NCBI GenBank assembly: GCA_938008555.1
Contig: CALLKE010000164.1
Location: 1 to 6,525 of the forward strand
Length of the DNA: 6,525 nt
Origin: an uncultured Pedobacter sp.
GTDB taxonomy: Bacteria > Bacteroidota > Bacteroidia > Sphingobacteriales > Sphingobacteriaceae
Direction: 5' to 3'
Positions 1 to 6,028 of this stretch are shown here, piece after piece. The position numbers were made by a program, and so were the translations under genes. Numbering within the stretch: position 1 is the stretch's first letter; each line of letters starts with the position of its first letter. Under the pieces are notes generated by a model that was not told the origin of the DNA, searched no databases, and saw only the letters and a list, made by a program, of their open reading frames with translations.

Positions 1-2
1 TC

Positions 3-572
3 TCACATACGATACTTAATTACTTCTCCTTTGTGCCCAGTTTCAAATGTTGATTGACCTGGCTGTAACGTTGTATATGTTCCACTTAAAGGTTTACTTG
101 ACGAAAATGTATACTTCACATTAATAGGATAATCACAAATATTCTTTAGAGAAAATTTATTATTGGAATGCATTGAAAAATTTTGTTGAATACACTCGCC
201 TAGAATGACATCTAATTCTTTTTTGCTTTCATTATCCCAAGGATTTGTGTCAGCACTATTAGTAGCCTTTTTAATATTTTTTTGCGTCTCTAATTGTCTT
301 TGAATTTCTTCATGTTTTTCTCTAGCTTCTTTCTGTTTTTGGTAGTCCTGAATTTGTCTTGATAAATCATTACCTAGTTGTGTCCATGCTTCGGCTTTTG
401 ATGCTGTTGCATTAGTCTGGGTTCTTGTTGTGTTGTTACAATAAGACCTACCAGATCCATCTCCTGGTGCAACCTCACATCTTTCCGTTGCTGCTTGTAA
501 TGTAGTAGAAAGAATACATGAAAAAAATATTGCTAAAGTGAATTTATTTACAGGCAAATGGTAAGACTTCAT
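3..572 (-). CDS. Exported coiled-coil protein of unknown function
   Basis: I do not recognise this 189-residue protein. Residues 1-27 look like a Sec signal peptide: lysines near the start, a hydrophobic stretch (TLAIFFSCILSTT) and an LQA|A cleavage site. Cys19 is not in a proper lipobox, so a lipoprotein is unlikely. The mature protein starts with a short Cys32-Cys45 segment rich in Gly/Ser. A strongly charged Gln/Lys/Glu region (about 60-100) follows, likely a helix or coiled coil. The last 50 residues look beta-rich, contain Cys146 (NICDYPINVKY) and end in a TLQPGQS turn. Cys127 and Cys146 could pair by disulfide in the periplasm. The ATG at 572 is preceded by AAGG about 10 nt upstream. 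The gene lies 88 bp after the I78-like gene on the same strand and may be cotranscribed with it. The reading frame and export look sound; the function is unknown. Confidence 0.75.
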   Translation of the reverse strand: MKSYHLPVNKFTLAIFFSCILSTTLQAATERCEVAPGDGSGRSYCNNTTRTQTNATASKAEAWTQLGNDLSRQIQDYQKQKEAREKHEEIQRQLETQKNIKKATNSADTNPWDNESKKELDVILGECIQQNFSMHSNNKFSLKNICDYPINVKYTFSSSKPLSGTYTTLQPGQSTFETGHKGEVIKYRM

Positions 573-660
573 ATTGATTCTGCCTTTTAGCTAAGAATGT
601 TCAATAAATATTACCGCATTAACTAAATTGAATTAAAAAGAATAAATACTTTTAAAAAAT

Positions 661-876
661 TTATTCAATGGGTATATCTGATTCACTCTTAATATCAGAA
701 ATAAGATGCTCTTCAGTAATGTAAATCGTGATGCGTCCTGGCTGATATTCTTCAGTAATACGATCTTCTGGATAAACTATACGAACTTTTCTTCCTAATA
801 GTTCCTCTATCATAGTCGGCATAATTTTGACTGAGAGTGGCCAAGGAACCCAACGATCATCATTAATTAAACTCAT
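661..876 (-). CDS. Small I78-like peptidase inhibitor family protein
   Basis: This is a 71-residue acidic protein. Residues 25-63 follow the pattern of the I78 peptidase inhibitor family: a helix ending in LLGRK, a strand VRIVYPEDRIT, the core EYQPGRITIYI (family form roughly T-x-D-Y-x-P-x-R-L-N-V), and a last strand with an acidic turn, HLISDI. Known I78 proteins bind serine proteases and are mostly secreted or lipoproteins with a cysteine pair. This one has no signal peptide and no cysteine, so it would stay in the cytoplasm and may not inhibit proteases at all. The start at 876 is well supported: AGGAA lies about 7 nt upstream. The family call rests on pattern recognition by eye only. Confidence 0.6.
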   Translation of the reverse strand: MSLINDDRWVPWPLSVKIMPTMIEELLGRKVRIVYPEDRITEEYQPGRITIYITEEHLISDIKSESDIPIE

Positions 877-1093
877 ATAATGTTCCTATTTTTTATTCTT
901 CTGACTAGCCATCAAAATCCTAGATACATATAGCGTATTTATGGACTGATCTCTAGAATAGATTACTAAATCTCATTATAAATATCAAAAAACTCCCTCC
1001 ATTTAACATAATAGAGCTTATACGAAATGCTTTTTAAAATATCTTTGTTTTTCATATAGTTAAAAAATTACCGACCTGAAAAACCCAAAAAAT

Positions 1094-1122
1094 CCGACTT
1101 AGAAACAAGTCGGTTTATTTTT
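1094..1122. terminator. Bidirectional Rho-independent terminator
   Basis: A perfect 7-bp stem, CCGACTT / AAGTCGG, surrounds the 6-base loop AGAAAC. On the plus strand it is followed by TTTATTTTT. Read on the minus strand it is followed by ATTTTTTGGG, so it should work in both directions. No clear intact gene ends at it from either side: the minus-strand gene that should use it is missing or reduced to the possible remnant at 1168-1260. It also shields the I78-like gene from minus-strand transcription coming from vapBC. Confidence 0.75.
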
Positions 1123-1167
1123 AAGCAAAACTGTCACTTTTAGCCAACAATATTGATCATATTTTAA

Positions 1168-1260
1168 TCAAATCGAAACTTTATTCTGATTTATCAACTC
1201 ATCCACTGCCGAAAATATCCCCAATTTCTGCGGATAAACCTTGGGGTAAAATTTAAGCAT
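1168..1260 (-). pseudogene. Possible 3' remnant of a lost minus-strand gene
   Basis: A 30-codon minus-strand frame (residues such as KFYPKVYPQKLGIF and DELINQNK) ends in TGA about 45 bp before the bidirectional terminator. Its amino-acid make-up looks like the end of a real protein, and its distance to a terminator is what a true gene end would show. An in-frame TAA lies immediately before its only ATG, and no well-placed ribosome binding site serves that ATG. It is therefore either a decayed gene end or a chance frame. I do not recognise the parent family. Confidence 0.22.
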
Positions 1261-1489
1261 TTATGTACGCATTTCCTCACAATAATTCCCGCCATTGGCA
1301 GCTATACGATTTCACCCTGATTTCTTATTATGGGGACATAGAGAGCAGGATGCTCCAGACAATAAAAACAATATGCACGACACGGACAGTAAGGTACGAC
1401 AGGAGTCATACCTAAGCATCAAATATATAAAAAGCCCAACAGGAGGAGTCAGATCAATTAAGTCCTTTATTTTTGGATAAAAATTGAGA
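1261..1489. other. Intergenic stretch with no supported gene
   Basis: Together with 877-1260 this forms the longest gene-poor stretch of the window, between the I78-like gene and vapC. The only plus-strand open frames here (ATG starts near 1263 and 1295) are about 50 to 60 codons long. They show no recognisable motif and no good ribosome binding site, so I left them out. No tRNA, hairpin repeat or clear terminator for vapC is visible. In 877-1093 I see only AT-rich DNA with a possible minus-strand TATAAT at 975-980, about 100 nt before the I78-like start and without a good -35. Confidence 0.5.
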
Positions 1490-1885
1490 TTAGACCCAAT
1501 TTTCTAACTTTAACCTATCGATACGTTCAAATTCTTTAATGTTGTTTGTGACTAATACAACATCCAAAGCGAGGGCATGCGCTGCAATTAACATATCAAG
1601 ACTACCAATGGTTTTACCTGTTGATTGGAGGTCTTGACGTAATTTGGCGTAATGCCAGATTGCTTGTTCATCGTAGGGTAAAATATCTAAGGGTGACAAA
1701 AATTTATTCAAAGCCTGTTTATTACGCTCAGATCCTGATTTTTCAATACCAAAAGCTAATTCAGATGCAGTGATGCTTGAAATAGCCAATTGACCAAGCT
1801 GATATTGCTTGAAACGTTCAAAAACTTGTTGAGGTTTATGATTAATCACATAGATACAAATATTTGTGTCTAAGAGGTAAATCAT
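1490..1885 (-). CDS. vapC: VapC-type PIN-domain toxin ribonuclease
   Basis: This 131-residue PIN-domain protein is the toxin of a type II toxin-antitoxin pair. Family members are Mg2+-dependent RNases, and enteric VapC cuts initiator tRNA; the target here is not known. The acidic active-site residues are present: Asp6 in LLDTNICIY, Glu42 in TASELAFG and Asp97 in SLDMLIAAHA. They are followed by LVTNN(I)KEF, where Asn115 takes the fourth position, as is usual in the Shigella MvpA/VapC subgroup. The length is typical and the toxin looks intact. The start codon overlaps the vapB stop by 4 bp (ATGA). A strong site GAGGAG, 5 nt upstream and inside vapB, supports translational coupling. No clear terminator follows it. 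Confidence 0.93.
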   Translation of the reverse strand: MIYLLDTNICIYVINHKPQQVFERFKQYQLGQLAISSITASELAFGIEKSGSERNKQALNKFLSPLDILPYDEQAIWHYAKLRQDLQSTGKTIGSLDMLIAAHALALDVVLVTNNIKEFERIDRLKLENWV

Positions 1886-2112
1886 TTGAACTCCTCACGT
1901 AATTGCTCGCCTTGATCAGCTCGTTCCAATTGAAAACCTACTTCAAATTCGTTAATTGCTTCTAACATGATGTCCCAAGGATTCTCGATAGGGAGTAATA
2001 AGACACCACGACCAAAGCTTTTAATCGCTACTTCATTCGTATTAAAGCGAAAAGCTTTAGGCAACCTAACTGCTTGGCTTCTACCTGTTTGAAAAACTTT
2101 AGCAACTTCCAT
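1882..2112 (-). CDS. vapB: VapB-type AbrB/MazE-fold antitoxin
   Basis: This 76-residue antitoxin precedes its toxin in the usual order. The N-terminal half (about 3-45) is a swapped-hairpin AbrB/VagC DNA-binding domain with the characteristic VFQTGRSQAVRLPKAFRF stretch. The C-terminal half, from NPWDIMLEAINEF onward, is acidic and helical, as expected for the part that plugs the toxin active site. By family knowledge VapB neutralises VapC and, with it, represses the operon; Lon-type proteases degrade free antitoxin. The ATG at 2112 has GGGAG 6 nt upstream. A 9-bp-arm palindrome lies just in front of the gene and is a likely operator. Confidence 0.93.
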   Translation of the reverse strand: MEVAKVFQTGRSQAVRLPKAFRFNTNEVAIKSFGRGVLLLPIENPWDIMLEAINEFEVGFQLERADQGEQLREEFK

Positions 2113-2123
2113 ACTTATCTCCC

Positions 2124-2156
2124 GATATGATAGATATCATTGATATATATCATATC
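2124..2156 (-). promoter_or_regulatory. Operator-like palindrome before vapB
   Basis: Perfect 9-bp arms GATATGATA and TATCATATC are separated by 15 bp, 12 bp upstream of the vapB ATG. The site overlaps AT-rich DNA (minus-strand TATGAT and TATATAT) where the -10 box of the operon should lie. VapBC complexes typically bind two half-sites about this far apart to repress their own promoter. Assignment to VapBC is inference from position and symmetry. Confidence 0.6.
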
Positions 2157-2260
2157 ATTAAATAATTTATAGTGTTCGATTTGTTTTAATGAATAAGTCA
2201 GTCACTTGAGTTTGTATTCTAGATGCACATCCAAGCCTGATCTAAAAAATACAAGCAATA

Positions 2261-2291
2261 AAAAAACCCCGACATCCTGTCGAGGTTTTTT
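2261..2291 (-). terminator. Rho-independent terminator after the adhesin-tpgA operon
   Basis: Read on the minus strand, the stem is CCTCGACA / TGTCGGGG with loop GGA and a run of seven T. All stem positions pair in RNA if one U-G wobble is allowed. On the plus strand the same position is a C-A mismatch, so it should work better leftward, ending transcripts of tpgA, whose stop codon is about 115 bp upstream. It also separates that operon from vapBC. Confidence 0.75.
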
Positions 2292-2406
2292 ATGGTCATA
2301 TGATTGAATAATTAAACAGTATAATTCAGCTCAATGATTGATTAAAAGGGTCATTTATAGAAATGGAACTTACACAATAATTTGCAGGTTCAATTAATAT
2401 ATACAA

Positions 2407-3252
2407 TTATTTTTTAACTCCAGTAATTTCAACACTCACACGACGATCTATCTGAAGACATTCTTTCAGACTTTCCATATTTGTTATATCCAAACAGCCA
2501 TTACTAATTGGTTGTGTTTTACCTGCACTTGTAAAACTAATCATTTTTGCAGGAATATCATCTTTCACCAGATAATTTTTAACTGTTTGGGCACGTTTCA
2601 AGCCTAAGTTATAGTTATATGATTCAGAACCAATTCGATCTGTATGACCTATCAGATGAATACGGCTTACTACAATATAATTATTTCGAATAGCATTACT
2701 CAAACGTTCAAGCTCTTCATGACCACTTGGCAATAAATCATTTAGACCAGATCCATTAAATTTAAATAAGGCATCTGCTGACAAGTTAATTATATCAACC
2801 TGTTCTTTTTGTTTGATAATTACCGGTTGGGTCACTGTTTTGACGATTGGTTTTGGTTGAGGATAGTTAAACTGATCACAATCTTGACCTTTCCAATTTA
2901 AAGTTTGAGCGATGCCCTTTTCAAAATCTATCCGAAGCTGACAATGCTTATAGTCTTGAGTTTCAGGAATTCGAATATCTAAAACATAGTTCCATGTTTT
3001 ATTGATAAACACACCCTCATTAAATTGAGGATTCCCTAATAATGCTCTAAATTGATCTTTATTTAGACCTACTTGTAAACGAGCAATATCATCATATTCA
3101 TAACGCTGTACTTGCTTTAAATAGCTTTTTTCAATTTTTGGAAACTGCACTTCTTGTGTTTCTGATGCTTCTACCTGATCGTCTGCATTTAGATTTGTTA
3201 CCGTGACCGCACTTAGAACACCTAGAATCAATGTTTTTTCGAAAAAATTCAT
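2407..3252 (-). CDS. tpgA: TpgA-type periplasmic protein (BamE-like plus OmpA-like domains)
   Basis: This 281-residue exported protein starts with a signal peptide (about 1-23). A BamE/SmpA-like domain follows (about 50-126: LQVGLNKDQFRALLGNP, then WNYVLDIR and a Cys104-Cys125 pair), then a Pro/Lys/Val linker and a C-terminal OmpA-like peptidoglycan-binding domain (about 155-279). In that domain GHTDRIGSESYN gives Asp205 and LKRAQTV gives Arg220. Their spacing of 15 matches Asp271 and Arg286 of A. baumannii OmpA, which hold diaminopimelate of peptidoglycan. Cys253 and Cys265 match the OmpA disulfide loop. TpgA of Acinetobacter sp. Tol 5 has this architecture, is encoded in the operon of the trimeric autotransporter AtaA, and links the adhesin anchor to the cell wall. 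Here too it follows the adhesin gene by 56 bp with no terminator between. A small palindrome covers its ribosome binding site. Confidence 0.87.
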   Translation of the reverse strand: MNFFEKTLILGVLSAVTVTNLNADDQVEASETQEVQFPKIEKSYLKQVQRYEYDDIARLQVGLNKDQFRALLGNPQFNEGVFINKTWNYVLDIRIPETQDYKHCQLRIDFEKGIAQTLNWKGQDCDQFNYPQPKPIVKTVTQPVIIKQKEQVDIINLSADALFKFNGSGLNDLLPSGHEELERLSNAIRNNYIVVSRIHLIGHTDRIGSESYNYNLGLKRAQTVKNYLVKDDIPAKMISFTSAGKTQPISNGCLDITNMESLKECLQIDRRVSVEITGVKK

Positions 3253-3256
3253 GCTA

Positions 3257-3270
3257 ATACTCTCGAGTAT
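3257..3270 (-). promoter_or_regulatory. Small palindrome covering the tpgA ribosome binding site
   Basis: ATACTC GA GAGTAT is symmetric and includes GAGAG, the only plausible Shine-Dalgarno stretch, about 8 nt before the tpgA ATG. In RNA it could form a 5-bp hairpin with a 4-nt loop. That might lower tpgA translation unless ribosomes arriving from the adhesin gene open it. Regulation is inferred and the hairpin is weak. Confidence 0.3.
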
Positions 3271-3308
3271 AAACTCTTATAAAGGTAAAGTTTTTTATTG
3301 CAACGAAG

Positions 3309-4520
3309 TTAATCAATGACACCATTGATCCCGATCCGGAAACTTGCTTCTCCTTGGCTCGCTGCTGCCACACCACCTGTTAATGACCAACGACCATTAT
3401 CTGCTGTCTTACGTAAACTCACCCCAAGAGCAGATTGACCATTATAAAATCCGCTTCCTGCTGCATAAGTATATTTACCTGCTACATAAGGTGCTGATTC
3501 CAGTGCCAATGCAGAAGCTACACCTGCACTGAGCTTATCTTCGACATCATCGATACGCTTATTGAATGTCTGCTGGAGATTTGTTATGCGATTACCTAAA
3601 TCAATATCTACTTGATTGAGTGCACCTAACGCATCTCCCACATTGTTATAGGTTCCGCCATTTACATTGTAGGTAGGGTTTTTAATTGAGCCATCCGAAT
3701 TAATAGTAGAGCCACCACCAAAAATAGATACCGTACTTTGTAATTGACCAAGATTTACTGCATCTGTAACTTTAGTACCTGCAGTAACATGCGTGATTTG
3801 TGTATTACCCGCATCAATACCTTTATCTTTATCAACAACGACCTTACCTACTGTGACTTTTTCAAAATCAACATCATCTTTGGTCGCAACGTTATAAACA
3901 GTCTGACCATTGGCTCCCGTCGTTGAAGTCACGGTAACATTCTTGCCTTCAGTCACTTCAGTTTGTGTTGTTTTAATACCCTTCGCTAAATTATCTACTA
4001 CTTCATATAGTTGACTACCATTAACTGCATCGGTAGATGTTTTATTAATTATACCCGCTGCAACATTTTTGATTTGACGTTCATTTTTAATGCTACCAAC
4101 TGAAACCTGATCACCTGCAGAGATATTTTCATTTCCTGCAAAATTGCTTGCTGAAATAGTAATATCATTTCCATTACCATCTTTAACAGTAATATCACTA
4201 GCTGCCGTTGCGTTGGTTTTGGTGTCACTACCTGCTCCTAAAGCTACAGCACCTGCTTGATCAGCATTCGAATGTGCACCAATTGCAATTGCCAGTGAGG
4301 AATTTTTTTGGATTACAGCATTGGAACCAATAGCCACAGCTTGGTTAGAATCAGATTCAATTAATACAGAATCTCCTAAAGCAACTGCCTTATCTGAACC
4401 ATCAACTTTCGCCCCATTACCTTGAACAGTATTATCGGCAAAAGTCATGGAAGATAACGTAGCTGCTAGAACACAAACCCCCAAAGTGGTTTTTTTAAAA
4501 GACATATCGAGTTTTTTCAT
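3309..4520 (-). CDS. Short trimeric autotransporter adhesin (Ata/AtaA type)
   Basis: This 403-residue type Vc autotransporter should form a surface trimer that binds host or abiotic surfaces. It has a signal peptide (1-28, SSMTFA|DN). A small YadA-like head follows with four repeats near 45, 61, 77 and 91 (AVALG, AVAIG, AIAIG, AVALG). There are neck motifs around 146-174 (KNVAAG...STDAVNGSQLYEV) and 235-263 (ITHVTAG...TDAVNLGQL), and an FGG-like segment at 266-303. A short coiled coil (about 304-332) leads into the membrane anchor (335-403, ALALESAPYVAGK, then ALGVSLRKTADNGRWSLTGG). The anchor strongly resembles Ata/AtaA, but those proteins have thousands of residues (Ata about 1,900, AtaA about 3,600). 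It ends in Asp, not an aromatic residue. I chose ATG 4520 over 4613 because the peptide then begins with a normal signal sequence, AAGG lies upstream, and 4613 falls on the native -10 box. Confidence 0.88.
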   Translation of the reverse strand: MKKLDMSFKKTTLGVCVLAATLSSMTFADNTVQGNGAKVDGSDKAVALGDSVLIESDSNQAVAIGSNAVIQKNSSLAIAIGAHSNADQAGAVALGAGSDTKTNATAASDITVKDGNGNDITISASNFAGNENISAGDQVSVGSIKNERQIKNVAAGIINKTSTDAVNGSQLYEVVDNLAKGIKTTQTEVTEGKNVTVTSTTGANGQTVYNVATKDDVDFEKVTVGKVVVDKDKGIDAGNTQITHVTAGTKVTDAVNLGQLQSTVSIFGGGSTINSDGSIKNPTYNVNGGTYNNVGDALGALNQVDIDLGNRITNLQQTFNKRIDDVEDKLSAGVASALALESAPYVAGKYTYAAGSGFYNGQSALGVSLRKTADNGRWSLTGGVAAASQGEASFRIGINGVID

Positions 4521-4614
4521 ACTTACAATCAGCCTTGAATATAAAAATAGCGAAGAATTAGTTTTAAAAAATTTAGAATTCACTAACCGTAAAGTAATTT
4601 TATTTTTTATCATT

Positions 4615-4642
4615 ATTATAGATTAATTGCATATAGCAATAT
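4615..4642 (-). promoter_or_regulatory. Candidate native promoter of the adhesin operon
   Basis: A perfect minus-strand -10 box TATAAT (4615-4620) lies 16 bp from a weak -35 (ATATTG, 4637-4642). Transcription would start near 4608, giving a leader of about 88 nt before the ATG at 4520. It lies between the insertion sequence and the gene, so the insertion did not remove it. The weak -35 suggests low activity or the need for an activator. Confidence 0.45.
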
Positions 4643-4696
4643 TATTCAAACGATAATAGAAAAAATTAAAACAGATAGGAACAATAAATAAAAACT

Positions 4697-4712
4697 CTCT
4701 GTACACGACAAA
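4697..4712 (+). repeat. Left inverted repeat of ISAba1-like element
   Basis: The 16 bases CTCTGTACACGACAAA are the known ISAba1 terminal repeat. They mark the boundary with host DNA exactly, 176 bp upstream of the adhesin start codon at 4520. No partner repeat is found in the window. Confidence 0.92.
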
Positions 4713-4728
4713 AATAGATAACTCATTG

Positions 4729-4756
4729 AAATAATGTCACAATAATTGTTTTCTAA
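4729..4756 (-). promoter_or_regulatory. ISAba1 outward promoter directed at the adhesin gene
   Basis: On the minus strand, -35 TTAGAA (4751-4756) and -10 TTATTT (4729-4734) are 16 bp apart. These are the published promoter boxes by which ISAba1 raises expression of blaADC and blaOXA genes in A. baumannii. The predicted start of transcription is near 4722. Transcripts run leftward out of the element, through the native promoter region, into the trimeric autotransporter about 200 nt away. No terminator lies between. That it is active here is inference. Confidence 0.85.
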
Positions 4757-4767
4757 CGACGAATACT

Positions 4768-5337
4768 ATGACACATCTCAATGAGTTATATCTTATCTTA
4801 AACAAATATCTAAAATGGAACAAGTCACATTTAAAGTGCTTTGCGCTCATCATGCTTGTGATTATTTTAAAGCAAACATGTAATCTTTCTTCTGCATCTA
4901 AAGCCTTGCCCATCAAGTGCTTACCACAATCATTTTATCGACGTATGCAGCGCTTCTTTGCAGGTCAGTATTTTGATTATCGTCAAATTTCTCAGTTGAT
5001 TTTCAATATGTTTTCATTCGACCAAGTGCAACTGACTTTAGATAGAACCAATTGGAAATGGGGAAAACGAAATATTAATATCCTGATGCTCGCAATCGTT
5101 TATCGTGGAATAGCGATACCTATCCTTTGGACATTGCTTAATAAACGTGGAAATTCAGATACGAAAGAGCGCATTGCTTTGATTCAACGCTTTATAGCCA
5201 TTTTTGGTAAAGACCGTATTGTGAATGTGTTCGCAGACAGAGAGTTTATCGGTGAGCAGTGGTTTACATGGTTAATTGAACAAGACATCAACTTCTGCAT
5301 TCGTGTTAAAAAAACTTCATTGTCACCAATCATTTAG
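4768..5337 (+). pseudogene. ISAba1-like IS4 transposase, truncated
   Basis: This first frame of the ISAba1 transposase has 189 codons. It includes the first two catalytic aspartates of the DDE triad, Asp92 (LTLDRTNW) and Asp157 (NVFADREF). In the -1 frame, entered at the seven A at 5308-5314, the protein continues with transposase sequence (NFIVTNHLGKN ... RVKLYIS). It then runs into the IS630 element and stops at 5448-5450. The C-terminal part with the catalytic glutamate (YREK region) is lost, so no active transposase can be made from this copy. A 189-codon first frame is the usual state of ISAba1; the damage is the missing right part. Confidence 0.9.
5308..5315 (+). other. A7 frameshift site of the IS4 transposase
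   Basis: The run GTT AAA AAA ACT allows a -1 slip of the second AAA codon, after which reading continues AAC TTC ATT into the conserved second transposase frame. Two overlapping frames are a known trait of ISAba1. Because the second frame is cut after about 42 more codons, slipping here can no longer give a full transposase. Confidence 0.6.
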
Positions 5338-5438
5338 GAAAGAATCATAAAATTAGTGATTTATTTCGCCATCTTAAAGTTGGTCAAATTGAATGTCGTA
5401 AACGACGGATTTTGGTTGGTCGGGTGAAACTATATATA

Positions 5439-5463
5439 AGCTGTCATTAAAAAGTAAACATGT
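5439..5463 (+). repeat. Inverted repeat of IS630 element, transposase 3' side
   Basis: It begins AGCTGTCATT directly after the TA at 5437-5438 and contains the transposase stop codon at 5447-5449. It matches the complement of 6492-6516 at 17 of 25 positions. Confidence 0.7.
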
Positions 5464-6028
5464 ATTCTTTTCCGAATTGGTTTGATACTCTCTCCACCCA
5501 TTGCTCTATTTTATCAGCTGTCATGACTTGAAAATCTCGCCAATAATATTTCATCTGCTTCCATACCATCTCGATTCGATTTAACTCAGGGCTATAAGCT
5601 GGAATAAAATACAAATTCGTCGAAAAGTTACTTTTAAGTAGCTCTCTGTAATCAGCCATCTTTTTACTTCTATGAATCGAGGCATTATCAACAATAAGAA
5701 CCAATGGAAGGTTATACGTCTGTTTTACTTGTTGAGCTATTCCAGTTAAATAGGCATAAAACCAAGTGCTTGTAACAGACTCTTGTAAACAACTTGTCAC
5801 CAGTTTCCCCGTTGAAAGCAAACACCCCATGACATTAACTCGTTTTAATCTTATTGCATCAACCGCATGAACATCACCTATCTTTGTCCACGCATAGCGG
5901 TTATCAGGTGTAGATGAAAACCCTGTTTCATCAACATAACCTAATATAATTTCACCACGTGCCGCTTGCTCTCGTAATTTTTCAATCTGCTGTGTTGCTT
6001 GTTCAAATGCAATCGGATCTCTTTTTTT
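5447..6028 (-). CDS. IS630 transposase, catalytic DDE part (second frame)
   Basis: This frame encodes the catalytic domain of a Tc1/mariner-type transposase. All three acidic residues are visible: the Asp in GYVDETGFS (near 5937), the Asp in LVLIVDNASIHRS, and the Glu in PAYSPELNRIEMVW. The frame is open from the TGA at 6026-6028, but its first ATG (5830) lies after the first catalytic Asp. Translation from that ATG would therefore give an inactive piece. It must be read as a continuation of the upstream frame through the A8 run; joined, the two make about 336 residues, normal for the family. Whether this copy relies on slippage or is simply a frameshift mutant is open. Confidence 0.82.
   Translation of the reverse strand, partial: KKRDPIAFEQATQQIEKLREQAARGEIILGYVDETGFSSTPDNRYAWTKIGDVHAVDAIRLKRVNVMGCLLSTGKLVTSCLQESVTSTWFYAYLTGIAQQVKQTYNLPLVLIVDNASIHRSKKMADYRELLKSNFSTNLYFIPAYSPELNRIEMVWKQMKYYWRDFQVMTADKIEQWVERVSNQFGKEYMFTF

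Larger units (their letters stand above)
4697..5438 (+). mobile_element. ISAba1-like IS4 element, right part missing
   Basis: The left inverted repeat CTCTGTACACGACAAA, the outward promoter and the first transposase frame match ISAba1 as I know it (IS4 family, about 1,180 bp, 16-bp inverted repeats, 9-bp target duplications). Only about 742 bp remain. Similarity stops in the TATATATA at 5431-5438, where the IS630-family element begins. The right inverted repeat and the second target duplication are gone from this window. The 9 bases left of the element (4688-4696) would be the surviving copy of the duplication. The element cannot move by itself but keeps its promoter toward the adhesin gene. 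Confidence 0.93.

Noticed and set aside
627..669. Inverted repeat ATTGAAT / ATTCAAT near the end of the I78-like gene
   Set aside because: Short, purely AT-rich arms with a long spacer and no GC stem; likely chance in DNA of this composition, not a terminator.
1295..1480. Plus-strand open frame of 61 codons
   Set aside because: No recognisable motif, no good ribosome binding site, and it lies in a gene-poor stretch between minus-strand genes.
3344..3926. Two plus-strand open frames of about 60 codons inside the adhesin gene
   Set aside because: They lie opposite a well-supported adhesin gene and have no protein features of their own; they are antisense shadows.
4521..4613. Longer adhesin reading frame starting at ATG 4613
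   Set aside because: The extra 31 residues would precede and spoil the signal peptide, no ribosome binding site stands before 4613, and the native TATAAT overlaps this point so native transcripts would begin after it.
5308..5337. Treating the stop of the first IS4 transposase frame as a disabling mutation
   Set aside because: A 189-codon first frame followed by a -1 second frame is the usual organisation of ISAba1; the real damage is the missing right part after 5438.
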